Positions 43,411 through 52,488 of a stretch of DNA of 64,000 bases are shown here, piece by piece. The first letter of the stretch is position 1. Each line of letters starts with the position of its first letter. The translations under genes were made by a program, and so were the position numbers. The notes below the pieces were generated by a model. It saw nothing but the letters and a program-made list of their open reading frames with translations. It was not told the DNA's origin and did no database searches. This DNA comes from Alkalimonas mucilaginosa (lineage in GTDB: Bacteria > Pseudomonadota > Gammaproteobacteria > Enterobacterales > Alteromonadaceae): assembly GCF_036327005.1 (NCBI RefSeq), contig NZ_JAUGZK010000003.1, forward strand, positions 186,001-250,000, given 5' to 3'.

Positions 43411-44442
43411 CTATGGGCGAAGAAGTTTGTCTTTTAACCGCATCCGCACCAAGACTGGTGCATGATCACTGCTGTAGGCATCCTGGCTGTAATCTGGCCG
43501 CCTCAGGTGTTGATCCAGGGTCTGATACCCCATTACATCGGCACGACAGGCTGGATGATGGCTATCGAACTCATCCGACAGCAGAATGTAATCGAGCACC
43601 TGCCCCTCTGCGCCATAGTAATGGGTTGCAGGTCGTTGTGCTGTAGTTGCAAGCAGTTGATTTGCCAGCAAGTAAGCATCATGCAATCTGGCTGGGTTAA
43701 AGCTGTGCTGATTCAATGCTTGGCTGTTGGCCTGCTTTTGCCACAGCAGACCTGCTTGCAGTAAAATCGCCAAAGGTGATTGCTCACTCAGCGTATCATT
43801 CAAATCTCCCAGCACTACCAGTGGCTGTTGGTGTTGTTGCCGACGTAGACAGAGCGCATGCGCTAACAACTGCGCTTCCGTGCCTCGTTGTACCGTCGAG
43901 GCCCAATAGCCGAACGCATCCTGCAGGGGTGAGGCATGACCCGAAGGGGTTAACAGGCTGCTATCTAACTGAGATCGCTTCGATTTTAAATGCACCACAC
44001 AACAATCCAAGGCACCAAAATCCGGTACTTGTACGGTAGCACGTAGAGGATGACGGCTAAATTGCATACCACTTAAACCAGCTGCATTTAGTAAGGCAGT
44101 ATCCGGCATCAAGGCAGCATACGAACTAATTTTAAAACGTGACGCCAGTGCAACCACGGGTTTATGATAAATGTAATCTGCAACCAGCTCTGGCTGCTGC
44201 ACCACTACAAAATATGGGTAGCCTAAAGCTTGCACTTGTTGTTTCAGCGCTTCACAGCTAAAAACCTCCTGAAAGCCAATAATGTCAGGTTGTTGTTGTT
44301 CGATAATACGCTGTAACCATTGTTGTTTTTGCTGCCACTGTGCTTTGCTGTAAATAGCATCATACTCATAGCAGGCCAGTGGCGGCTCGATGTAATTAAG
44401 CAAATTAATGCTGGCAATACTAAAGGTAAAAAGCGACTGCAT
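43411..44442 (-). CDS. Endonuclease/exonuclease/phosphatase family protein
   Basis: 343 residues with the DNase-I-like fold. FSIASINLLNYIEP contains the metal-binding Asn, DIIGFQEVFSCEALK the catalytic Glu, VVLGDLNDTLSEQS the Asp/Asn pair, and SSDHAPVLVRM the C-terminal Asp-His. No signal peptide is evident, so it should be cytoplasmic. Family members act on DNA, RNA or phosphodiesters such as nucleotides and phospholipids; the specific substrate cannot be told. Single gene. Confidence 0.9.
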   Translation of the reverse strand: MQSLFTFSIASINLLNYIEPPLACYEYDAIYSKAQWQQKQQWLQRIIEQQQPDIIGFQEVFSCEALKQQVQALGYPYFVVVQQPELVADYIYHKPVVALASRFKISSYAALMPDTALLNAAGLSGMQFSRHPLRATVQVPDFGALDCCVVHLKSKRSQLDSSLLTPSGHASPLQDAFGYWASTVQRGTEAQLLAHALCLRRQQHQQPLVVLGDLNDTLSEQSPLAILLQAGLLWQKQANSQALNQHSFNPARLHDAYLLANQLLATTAQRPATHYYGAEGQVLDYILLSDEFDSHHPACRADVMGYQTLDQHLRRPDYSQDAYSSDHAPVLVRMRLKDKLLRP

Positions 44443-44558
44443 GAATCACTGTTATCCTGTTCGTTGAATGCACCGGGATCCGGGACAAGGCATTTGCACC
44501 ACTGTGACAGACTGGGTACCATGCTTAAAGACACTATAACTATAAAGGAAATATTTTC

Positions 44559-45155
44559 ATGGTAAAACGACTTGCACTCAGTGTTGCTCTGGTAGTCAGC
44601 AGCCCGCTTTATGCCCAAACTGTGTCGGTTCCGGCTCAGGATCAGTTTTTTGACCACATTGCAGCTTACTGCGGTCAGGCCTTTGAAGGTCGGGTCACTG
44701 AAGCCAACTTCACCGGTGTTGAAACCTTCACCGAGAATCGACTGGTGATGCATGTACGTCACTGCAGTGCTGACCGGCTGGAAATTCCGTTTCACGTTGG
44801 AGATAACCATTCTCGCACCTGGATCCTGACCAAAACTGGCTCTGGTATCCAATTAAAACATGATCACCGAACCAAAGAAGGGCTGCCGGATAACGCCACC
44901 ATGTATGGTGGTCATACGATCAATGCGGGTTGGCCACATGCACAGTCATTCCCGGCAGATGACTTCTCCAAACAAGACTTTTTGCGACGCCGAATCCCTC
45001 AATCGGTTGGCAATACCTGGCATATGTACATTTATCCGGGTGAGTTTTTTGCTTACCGTTTAACCCGTGAAGGCCGTGAACTTCGGGTAGACTTCGATTT
45101 AACCAAGCCAGTTGCCCTGCCACCTACGCCCTGGGGCTATGAAGGTACCGAGTAA
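44559..45155 (+). CDS. Secreted protein of unknown function
   Basis: 198 residues. A signal peptide (MVKRLALSVALVVSSPLYAQ) gives a mature protein of about 178 residues with two cysteines (AAYCGQAFEG and MHVRHCSADRL). The sequence is beta-rich: EFAFEGRV-like strand, RTWILTKTGSGIQLKHDHR, and later WHMYIYPGEFFAYRLTREG. A cluster of His and acidic residues (LKHDHRTKEG, MYGGHTINAGWPH) could bind a metal or ligand. I recognise no named domain. AAGGAA precedes the ATG. Both neighbours face other ways; it is a single gene. Confidence 0.8.
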   Translation: MVKRLALSVALVVSSPLYAQTVSVPAQDQFFDHIAAYCGQAFEGRVTEANFTGVETFTENRLVMHVRHCSADRLEIPFHVGDNHSRTWILTKTGSGIQLKHDHRTKEGLPDNATMYGGHTINAGWPHAQSFPADDFSKQDFLRRRIPQSVGNTWHMYIYPGEFFAYRLTREGRELRVDFDLTKPVALPPTPWGYEGTE

Positions 45156-45177
45156 CAGCAATAACTTCAGGTTAATG

Positions 45178-46116
45178 CTAATACACAGATAAGCCCAATT
45201 GCTCTGCCAGCCGGGTTACCATAAACATGGCCCGGCAGGAGTTGCCAAAGCTGTTCAGCCTGGGGCTCCAGGCCGCTATAACCCCGTAATTGGGCACGAT
45301 GGCGGCAATACCACCACCTACCCCACTTTTCGCCGGCAAGCCTACGGTAAAAGCAAACTCACCGGACTGATCGTACATGCCACTGGTAGATAAAATGGCA
45401 TTGACCCGGTGTGCATCACGCCGGCTGCATATTAACTGCTCTGTGACAGGCTGTACGCCGCGATTGGCTAGAAATACCAGACTGCTGGCCAGTTGCTCAC
45501 AACTCATTTCCACTGCACATTGATAAAAGTAATGATCCAACACCTGCGGCACTTCCGCTTCGATGTTGCCAAAGCTTTTCATCAAGTAGGCCAGAGCCGC
45601 ATTGCGATTACCGTGTTCTTTTTCCGACTGATAAACCTCACTGTCAGCCCATATTTGTTCAGTTCCTGCCAGTTTACGAATAAAGTTTAACAAGGCTGCC
45701 TTGCTGGCCGAATAGTGACTAACCAGCATATCGGCCACCACAATAGCACCGGCATTAATAAAGGGATTGCGTGGTATGCCATGCTCCCACTCCAATTGCA
45801 CAATGGAATTAAAAGGCTGGCCGGACGGCTCCATATGCACGCGCTGCCAAACCTCTTCTTCCAGCCGGTTCATGGCCAATACCAGGCCAAAAATTTTCGA
45901 GACGCTTTGAATGGAAAAGTTCTGACTGGAATCACCAGCTGTGTGTAGCTGGCCATCTAAGGTCGCTACTGCGATGCCGGTTTGTTCAGGGGCTACAGCA
46001 GCCAGAGCCGGAATGTAATCAGCAACCTTGCCTTGCTCAGGCAATTGCCTGGCCTGTTCAACCAGGCTTTGCAGCAGTAATGACAAGTTGGATGGTTGTT
46101 TTGGTGTGCCTTCCAT
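45178..46116 (-). CDS. glsA: Glutaminase GlsA
   Basis: 312 residues, serine-dependent beta-lactamase-like fold. The catalytic Ser-x-x-Lys is in FSIQSVSKIFGLVLA (near residue 73). RNPFINAGAIVVADML and GNSCRAMFMVTRLAE are typical of the YbaS/YneH family. It converts glutamine to glutamate and ammonia, contributing to acid tolerance in E. coli. Convergent with the secreted protein of unknown function. Confidence 0.95.
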   Translation of the reverse strand: MEGTPKQPSNLSLLLQSLVEQARQLPEQGKVADYIPALAAVAPEQTGIAVATLDGQLHTAGDSSQNFSIQSVSKIFGLVLAMNRLEEEVWQRVHMEPSGQPFNSIVQLEWEHGIPRNPFINAGAIVVADMLVSHYSASKAALLNFIRKLAGTEQIWADSEVYQSEKEHGNRNAALAYLMKSFGNIEAEVPQVLDHYFYQCAVEMSCEQLASSLVFLANRGVQPVTEQLICSRRDAHRVNAILSTSGMYDQSGEFAFTVGLPAKSGVGGGIAAIVPNYGVIAAWSPRLNSFGNSCRAMFMVTRLAEQLGLSVY

Positions 46117-46183
46117 GTACTTCCTGGTGTTATAAGGCCTGTGCGCTTTGGATAGCGAACAGGCCTGGCATTAAGATGGGAGC

Positions 46184-48037
46184 TTATTGCTGAGCAGCAA
46201 TCCATCGCTCAACGCGACGCTCCAGTAAATCCAGTGGCAAAGCACCGCCACCAAGAATGGTGTCGTGGAAGCCACGAATATCGAACCGATCACCCAGTGC
46301 TAGCTCTGCCTGCTGGCGTAACTGCTGAATACGGATCATACCAATTTTATAAGAGGTGGCTTGCCCGGGCATCACCAGGTAACGCCGAACTTCCGAGCGC
46401 ACAGCCTCCAATGGAATGGGTGTATACTGTTGGAAGTAGCCAATCGCATCTTCCTCTGTCCACCCTTTCGCATGAAGACCGGTATCCACCACCAAACGGA
46501 CAGCACGCCACATTTCCGTTACCAGCCGGCCAAAGTCGGAATACGGGTCCTGGTAGGCTCCCATTTCCTTAGCCAGCAGCTCGGAATAAAGTGCCCAGCC
46601 TTCTACATAAACCGTAAAGCTGGCTTGGGTACGGAAACGAGGAATGTTCTCCAACTCCTGTGCAATGGAAATTTGCATATGATGCCCAGGGTTGCCTTCA
46701 TGGTAAGCAATAGCTTCCATTTCATTTTTTGGCATGGCACGCATATCCGACAAGTGCGCGTAATAGATCCCAGGCCGAGACCCATCGGGAGTGCCAGGGA
46801 AATAATGCTGTGCCGCACCGGCTTGCTCACGGAAAGGTTCTACCCGCTTTACCACCAAATCGGCTTTGGGCAGGATGCCAAAATAATCCGGCAAGCGCTC
46901 ATTAATAAAGGCCAGAAAGGCTTCTGAGTCGGTAATATAAGCTTGACGTCCTTCATCAGTATCTGGATAAAAAAACTGGTCATCGGTACGGATAAACTCA
47001 AAAAACTGATGCAGATCACCATCAAAACCAACTTGCTGCCTTATGGCTTCCATCTCTTTTGTCAGACGCTCCACCTCCTGCAAACCCAGTTGATGGATTT
47101 GCTCTGCAGTCATCTCAGTGGTGGTAGAAACCTGCAGCATATGGTTGTAATAAGCCTTGCCATTCGGATGGGTGGAAACGCCTGTTGGATTCACTGCAGC
47201 CAAAGCCACCTCTTGCTGCAACCAATCGAGCAACTGCTGATAAGCCGGTTGAAAATAGCCAGTAAGTGCCGCCCTTGCCTGCTGTTGCAGCGCTTTTGCT
47301 TCCTCATCATTTACCACTTGTTGTTGCTGCAACTGGCTGATTTTTTGTTGGGCATTTTCCCATAGCGGAGCGACCTGCTCCGACTCCAGGGTGAAAGGCT
47401 GGCCACGCAATAAGTTTTCAACCTGCTCGATCACGCCCTCATAGGCAAAACGTGGTGGCCGGATTCCTTGTTCAGTAAATTGCTCAGCTTGCTCCAGTAA
47501 CTGCACCAGAGCATGACTAATGCCCTGCAGACGTTGGATATAGGCAAGCATATCTTCTTTGCTTTCCACCTGATGAAAATTCATCATAATTTGAGGAAGC
47601 AAGCTATGCATGCCCTGCATTTGATTGAATACATAGTTGTGATGCCGAAAATCTGCGGCCGCTTTCATCTGCTGGTATTGATACAACCACAAATCGTAAG
47701 AATCCTGAGCCTCTTCTGTCAGGTTCTGGTAATCAAACTGGCTTTGCAATGCTTCTACCGTCGCAGCTTTCCATGCCAGTTGGGCATCCTGAGCCGCCAG
47801 GCTCATATCATCCACTTCGAATTGACGATCTTTGCGGCCAAGAAAGGTCAGCATCAGCGGGCTTTGTTGCAGCTGTTGTTCGTACTTTTCATCAAACCAG
47901 CGGGTCAATCGCTCACTTTCTTGTTGCTGAAACTCTGCGCTGATGGGTTGAGGTAAACTGCTTGCATGGTCCTGTGCAGGCTGACAGCCTGCCAACAGCA
48001 ATGACAGTGAAACAGCAAGAACGGAATAACGCACCAT
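46184..48037 (-). CDS. DUF885 family lipoprotein, probable metallopeptidase
   Basis: 617 residues from the ATG at 48037, with AGGAG upstream; the frame extends to 48070. The lipobox is SLLLAGC. The protein is mostly alpha-helical, with the zinc-binding motif AIAYHEGNPGHHMQI near residue 440, an HExxxxHH variant of gluzincin motifs, and a downstream Glu in YVEGWALYSELLAKEMG. DUF885 proteins resemble M32-type carboxypeptidases and are exported in Alteromonadales. It is expected to be anchored to a membrane leaflet facing the periplasm. Confidence 0.9.
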   Translation of the reverse strand: MVRYSVLAVSLSLLLAGCQPAQDHASSLPQPISAEFQQQESERLTRWFDEKYEQQLQQSPLMLTFLGRKDRQFEVDDMSLAAQDAQLAWKAATVEALQSQFDYQNLTEEAQDSYDLWLYQYQQMKAAADFRHHNYVFNQMQGMHSLLPQIMMNFHQVESKEDMLAYIQRLQGISHALVQLLEQAEQFTEQGIRPPRFAYEGVIEQVENLLRGQPFTLESEQVAPLWENAQQKISQLQQQQVVNDEEAKALQQQARAALTGYFQPAYQQLLDWLQQEVALAAVNPTGVSTHPNGKAYYNHMLQVSTTTEMTAEQIHQLGLQEVERLTKEMEAIRQQVGFDGDLHQFFEFIRTDDQFFYPDTDEGRQAYITDSEAFLAFINERLPDYFGILPKADLVVKRVEPFREQAGAAQHYFPGTPDGSRPGIYYAHLSDMRAMPKNEMEAIAYHEGNPGHHMQISIAQELENIPRFRTQASFTVYVEGWALYSELLAKEMGAYQDPYSDFGRLVTEMWRAVRLVVDTGLHAKGWTEEDAIGYFQQYTPIPLEAVRSEVRRYLVMPGQATSYKIGMIRIQQLRQQAELALGDRFDIRGFHDTILGGGALPLDLLERRVERWIAAQQ

Positions 48038-48094
48038 AGTGGCTCCTGTATCGGATTCGTTGCTCTGCATCTACCGCAGTGGCCCGCTTACAAC

Positions 48095-48940
48095 TTAATA
48101 CAACATGCCAGCTTTAGGGTTTAATACAGAAAGAAGGTAAAGCGCTTCACTATTACAGAAATCCAGGGCGGCACGCAAGTCTGGCTCAATAATTCCCAGG
48201 ACCTCCAGCACAAAGGGATCGAGTAAATTCGCTTGCTTGTAGAGATCCGCATGAATATTGGCCAATGCCAGGCGGGTTGATATATTCAACAACAGAACCG
48301 CAGGTTGCCTCAGATGCTTATCTGGCTGATGCTGCAAGGCTATAGGTTCAATGATAGAGGGTGGCAATTGCCATAATCGCAATAATGCGGCACTTAACTC
48401 GGCATAGGTAAAGCCCAACAGCCGGCGTTGGCATTGCCAGGGCTTCTCAGTTGCAGAGTACTGCTCACAGGCCTTGGCCAGTTCAGGATCCAACTGGCAC
48501 AATGCCAGCTCGCCAATATTGTGCAGCAGGCCAGATACATACAGCTGTTCACTTTGCCTTGGCACCACTTTATTGCCTAACGCCCTCGCTATTAAAGCAC
48601 TGTGCACACTTTGCGCCCAAAATCTGTCCATATCAATGGCATTGGTGGTGACCTGTTCGCAGACACTGATCACCGCCGAGCTGACCACCAGGTTGTAAAC
48701 TGTTTCGGCTCCCAATACCACCAGAGCTTTCCCAATGGTGTCAATTTTTTTGGGTAAACTGTATATCGCGCTGTTAGCTAATTTCAGCACTTTGCTGGCT
48801 AGTGAAGGATCCAGTTGGATAACTTCTGCCACTTCATCCATATCTGCCCGCTCGGACTCCAGCAATTGCTTGACCCGCAAATAAGCATCAGGAAAGACAA
48901 AAACTTCGGTTACGTTCTCGGCATACTGTAGAGCGTTCAT
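48095..48940 (-). CDS. HDOD domain protein
   Basis: 281 residues from the ATG at 48940 (an in-frame ATG at 48997 has no better ribosome binding site). HDOD domain, residues about 15-210: DAYLRVKQLLESERADMDEV, DPSLASKVLKLANSAIYSLP and LVVLGAETVYNLVVSSA, with an LHNIGELALCQL segment. HDOD proteins are HD-related domains without nuclease or phosphodiesterase residues and act in signalling, often with c-di-GMP pathways or chemotaxis. No partner lies beside it. Confidence 0.88.
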   Translation of the reverse strand: MNALQYAENVTEVFVFPDAYLRVKQLLESERADMDEVAEVIQLDPSLASKVLKLANSAIYSLPKKIDTIGKALVVLGAETVYNLVVSSAVISVCEQVTTNAIDMDRFWAQSVHSALIARALGNKVVPRQSEQLYVSGLLHNIGELALCQLDPELAKACEQYSATEKPWQCQRRLLGFTYAELSAALLRLWQLPPSIIEPIALQHQPDKHLRQPAVLLLNISTRLALANIHADLYKQANLLDPFVLEVLGIIEPDLRAALDFCNSEALYLLSVLNPKAGMLY

Positions 48941-49057
48941 CAAACGATGTCTCAAGTTGGTTTGTCTGCTTGCTATTAGTATAGCCGGCAAGCACATAAT
49001 TGGAATATTGACTGAAAGAATAACAGATTAGCTGGGATAGGCGATACGTTTTACTGC

Positions 49058-49091
49058 AAAAGTAACGGGCAGCAGTTGGCTGCTGCCCGTT
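49058..49091 (-). terminator. Terminator of nhaD
   Basis: An 11-bp perfect stem AACGGGCAGCA/TGCTGCCCGTT with a 6-base loop, followed on the minus strand by ACTTTTGC. It begins 6 bases after the nhaD stop. Confidence 0.82.
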
Positions 49092-49097
49092 GGCCTT

Positions 49098-50549
49098 TTA
49101 ATCGTAGATATGGAATAAATCAGCGTTTAGCCACAAATGTACAACGATGCTGGCGATGTAGCCTAGCAAAATAACCGGCGCCCACTTCAGATGCCCAAAG
49201 AAAGTATAATACCCCCTGGCCTGCCCCATCAGAGCCACTCCAGCCGCAGAACCAATGGACAACAAGCTGCCCCCAACGCCTGCAGTCAGGGTAATCAACA
49301 ACCAGTGGCCATGCGACATCTCCGGCTGCATCGCCAGTACAGCAAACATCACGGGAATATTATCGATAACAGCAGAAATCATCCCCAACAGAATATTGGC
49401 AGAGGTGGCATTCCAGCCTTCGTACAGCAGGTCGGACATTAAACCGAGGTAACCAAGAAAACCCAATCCGCCTACGCACATAACGATGCCATAGAAGAAT
49501 AACAAGGTGTCCCACTCGGCCCTGGAAACCCGGCTAAACACATCAAAGGGCACCACACCACCCAAGCGCTTTAACTTTTCCTGATCCCCTTCCCGCTCAG
49601 CCATCGCTTTTTTACGTGCCAGTGAACCTGGCAGAGTCATCCGCAGGAAATAACCAAAAAACTGCAAATAGCCAAGCCCCATCATCATACCCAGCACCGG
49701 CGGCAGATGCAGCAAGCTGTGACACAGTACAGCCGTTGCTACAGTTAGCAAGAACAAAGTTAGAATTCGCAGCGCACCACGTTTTAGCTCCACCTCTTCA
49801 TAGACAGCGCTGGGCTGTTTCTTTTCAACGAAATAGCTCATCACCGCTGCTGGTACCAGGTAATTGACCAGAGCAGGCAGGAACAACACCAGGAACTCAT
49901 CAATACGAACCAAGCCAGCTTGCCATACCATCAGTGTAGTAATATCACCAAAGGGGCTAAAAGCACCGCCTGCGTTGGCAGCAATAACGATATTTACGCA
50001 ACAAATATTAATAAACCGCTTGTCACCTTCGGCAACTTTCATCACCACGGCACACATCAGTAAGGCCGTAGTCAGGTTATCGGCAATAGGCGAAATAAAG
50101 AACGACAAAAAGCCAGTGATCCAAAATAAATTCTGGTAACTAAAGCCCTTACGAATCATCCAGGAGCGCAGCGCATCAAATAGGCGTCGCTCTTCCAGCG
50201 CATTGATGTAAGTCATAGCAACCAGCAGGAACAGCATCAATTCAGCGAACTCGAGCAGGTTATGACGAAATGCCGCCTCCGTCACATCGGGAATATCCTG
50301 ACTGATGTAGACCCAGCCAATCAAAATCCAAATAAGGCCCGCCGCGACCAATACGGGCTTGGATTTACGCATATGGAGTTTCTCTTCGCCCATTACCAGA
50401 ATATAGGCAACAACAAAGATTGCGATACAGACAAAACCAACGAGAGAGCTTGTTAAATCAAGTGGAGCAGCGGATGCAGCAAAAACCGGAGTGCTGAACA
50501 GCAGACACAGCAAACCAGCCAACCACGACACGCAACGGAGACTTTGCAT
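49098..50549 (-). CDS. nhaD: Na+/H+ antiporter NhaD
   Basis: 483 residues, ion-transporter superfamily, with a signal-peptide-like N-terminus (WLAGLLCLLFSTPVFAASA) and about a dozen membrane helices. Family motifs are SFFISPIADNLTTALLM, NIVIAANAGGAFSPFGDITT and MISAVIDNIPVMFAVLAM. NhaD exports sodium against protons at alkaline pH in Vibrio and Alteromonas-like bacteria, which suggests saline or alkaline water. Single gene with a short hairpin terminator. Confidence 0.95.
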   Translation of the reverse strand: MQSLRCVSWLAGLLCLLFSTPVFAASAAPLDLTSSLVGFVCIAIFVVAYILVMGEEKLHMRKSKPVLVAAGLIWILIGWVYISQDIPDVTEAAFRHNLLEFAELMLFLLVAMTYINALEERRLFDALRSWMIRKGFSYQNLFWITGFLSFFISPIADNLTTALLMCAVVMKVAEGDKRFINICCVNIVIAANAGGAFSPFGDITTLMVWQAGLVRIDEFLVLFLPALVNYLVPAAVMSYFVEKKQPSAVYEEVELKRGALRILTLFLLTVATAVLCHSLLHLPPVLGMMMGLGYLQFFGYFLRMTLPGSLARKKAMAEREGDQEKLKRLGGVVPFDVFSRVSRAEWDTLLFFYGIVMCVGGLGFLGYLGLMSDLLYEGWNATSANILLGMISAVIDNIPVMFAVLAMQPEMSHGHWLLITLTAGVGGSLLSIGSAAGVALMGQARGYYTFFGHLKWAPVILLGYIASIVVHLWLNADLFHIYD

Positions 50550-50845
50550 GGCCAGACCTATCTAGTTACATTCGGATTAAAGGGAAGCTTTTACCTATTG
50601 CAGGCGGCGGCATTGTAGCATAGCAGATAAAGAAAAATCAGGACAAAATGCCAGAAAATAGCGTTAAATTGCGAGGTTGCGACTAAAGTAGCAGAAATAA
50701 AACATCTGTATGCACTAAGGGCTAGTTCTTAGTGGTTAAGTATGCAAAAAATTGTCGGTAGTTAAGGTGTGATGATCAGCATTTTCGGCTTAAACAGCCG
50801 CAGCTCAGTGAACTGGCCGGCTTAAGCCGGCACAGTTACCAGGTC
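50550..50845. other. 296-base gap between nhaD and eda
   Basis: Holds the nhaD promoter region and the region after eda. A perfect 16-base palindrome GCCGGCTTAAGCCGGC (50816-50831) lies 15 bases after the eda stop. A CGGCT/AGCCG hairpin (50786-50800) follows; on the minus strand it ends in AAAATG. A CACTAAG/CTTAGTG inverted repeat lies at 50713-50734. I saw no sign of a sodium riboswitch or small gene. Confidence 0.6.
50612..50620 (-). promoter_or_regulatory. Candidate extended -10 promoter of nhaD
   Basis: On the minus strand TGCTACAAT matches the extended -10 form (TG-N-TATAAT), about 65 bases before the nhaD ATG. No good -35 box is paired with it. Confidence 0.35.
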
Positions 50846-51496
50846 TCAGTGGGTCTTCACCTGCGCCAAAGCCTCCTGACACAAGGTTGTGACTCTTTGC
50901 CAGTCTCCTGCGGCAATGGCATCGGCCGGCAACACCCAGGAGCCACCCACACACACCACATTCGGCAGTGCCAGATACTCAAGGAAGTTTTTCTCATTGA
51001 TACCGCCGGTTGGGCAGAAACGAACTTCTGAGAAAGGACCATGGATGGATTTCAATGTTTTAACGCCACCAGCAGCTTCTGCGGGGAAAAACTTGAAGTG
51101 GGTATACCCAAGTGCCAGCCCTTCCATCAATTCAGAAATGCTGGCAATGCCAGGGATCAGTGGGATCACAGAGTCCTTACCTGCCTGCAATAGCTCACGG
51201 GTCATGCCCGGACTGATGGCAAAACGGGCACCAGCGGCAATGACCTGCTGCAATTGCTCCGACGAAGTGACGGTGCCGGCACCAACAATCGCATCCGGTA
51301 CTTCCTGACTTAGCAAGCGGATCGCATCCATTGCCACAGGGGTTCGCAGCGTCACTTCAAGAACGCGCAAGCCGCCAGCAACCAGTGCTTTCGCCATAGG
51401 CACGGCTTCAGCCAAATCATTTATGACGATAACGGGTACCACAGGGCCTTGAGCAAACAAGGTTGCAGGATCTAATTGCCAATTTTCAAATGCCAT
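50846..51496 (-). CDS. eda: KDPG aldolase Eda
   Basis: 216 residues, class I aldolase TIM barrel. The Schiff-base Lys lies in HFKFFPAEAAGG, with Glu in VLEVTLRTP and GAGTVTSSEQ as phosphate-binding parts. It splits 2-keto-3-deoxy-6-phosphogluconate to pyruvate and glyceraldehyde 3-phosphate. Last gene of zwf-pgl-edd-glk-eda; 5 bases after glk. Two hairpins follow at 50786-50831. Confidence 0.96.
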   Translation of the reverse strand: MAFENWQLDPATLFAQGPVVPVIVINDLAEAVPMAKALVAGGLRVLEVTLRTPVAMDAIRLLSQEVPDAIVGAGTVTSSEQLQQVIAAGARFAISPGMTRELLQAGKDSVIPLIPGIASISELMEGLALGYTHFKFFPAEAAGGVKTLKSIHGPFSEVRFCPTGGINEKNFLEYLALPNVVCVGGSWVLPADAIAAGDWQRVTTLCQEALAQVKTH

Positions 51497-51501
51497 AGTG
51501 C

Positions 51502-52488
51502 TTACTCGCCCTGAGTTTGTTGTAAGATGGTTTGCTTCAGATACAAAGCAGCGCCAATAAGGCCGGGTTGCTCTGCTGTGATTACATAAGTTGGAATGGC
51601 CTGATTAAAGGCTGTAAAACGCCCTTTTTGCTCGAAGCGGGCACGAAACTCACTCTGCGGGAGCAGCGGTAATAGTTTCGGCACTATGCCACCGCCAATA
51701 AAAACGCCTCCCGTGGTGCTTAATGTCAATGCCAGATCACCGGCGATACTGCCAAGGCTGGCAAAAAACTGCGCTATGGTGGCTGAGGCCAGCGCATTGT
51801 CAGCGGCCAATGCCTGCTGTGAAATAGCAGCTGCACTGAGTGGTTCAACCTGCTGTTGGCGATACGCTGCCAGTGCCAGGTACAAGTCTTCCAACCCAGG
51901 GCCTGATAACAAGCGCTCTGGGGAAACATGGCCATATTTAGCGCTTAGCTGCTGGTAAATTGCCCACTCCTGCTGATTGGTGGGAGCCCAATCGACATGG
52001 CCACCTTCTCCGGGCAGTGGCAGATAACCTTTTTCGCCAACAGGCAACAAATGGCCAACACCCAGACCAGTGCCTGCGCCCAGCACTGCCATCGGCTGCC
52101 CGGCAACAGCGGTACCTGCGCCTACCTGCACACAAGCCGCAGCTTGCACCGCAGGCAAGCTCATCGCCACCGCGGTAAAATCATTCATCACCAGCAAAGT
52201 GGAAAGCTCCAGTTGCTGCTGCATCGCGCTGATGGAAAATTGCCAGTGAAAGTTGGTCATTTGCACCATATCACCTTGCACCGGGCAGGCGATGGCAATA
52301 GCAACATCGCTTAAAGCATGCAACTGCTGATCTGTACGGTAATGCTGCAGTGCATCCGCCAGACTGGCAAAATCGGCGCAACGATACTGCTGGACTTTAT
52401 CCAATGTCAAAGCCGATAAATCCACCCGGCTGAAGCGGGCGTTGGTGCCGCCGATGTCTGCCACAATGGCGTAACGCACATCAGTCAT
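51502..52488 (-). CDS. glk: Glucokinase Glk
   Basis: 328 residues, bacterial glucokinase. The ATP-binding motif IVADIGGTNARFSRV is at residues 8-22. The substrate segment is MNDFTAVAMSLP, then VLGAGTGLGVGHLLP and PGEGGHVDWAP. It phosphorylates cytoplasmic glucose, which fits sugar entry by a non-PTS permease. Its start overlaps the edd end by 8 bases. Confidence 0.95.
   Translation of the reverse strand: MTDVRYAIVADIGGTNARFSRVDLSALTLDKVQQYRCADFASLADALQHYRTDQQLHALSDVAIAIACPVQGDMVQMTNFHWQFSISAMQQQLELSTLLVMNDFTAVAMSLPAVQAAACVQVGAGTAVAGQPMAVLGAGTGLGVGHLLPVGEKGYLPLPGEGGHVDWAPTNQQEWAIYQQLSAKYGHVSPERLLSGPGLEDLYLALAAYRQQQVEPLSAAAISQQALAADNALASATIAQFFASLGSIAGDLALTLSTTGGVFIGGGIVPKLLPLLPQSEFRARFEQKGRFTAFNQAIPTYVITAEQPGLIGAALYLKQTILQQTQGE

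Noticed and set aside
44244..44852. 202-codon minus-strand frame across the end of the phosphatase-fold gene and the secreted protein gene
   Set aside because: It crosses two well-supported genes and has no recognisable domain or start signal.
50550..50845. Possible sodium or lithium riboswitch before nhaD
   Set aside because: No element like the DUF1646 or nhaA-I motifs could be traced, and these are not known from this group.
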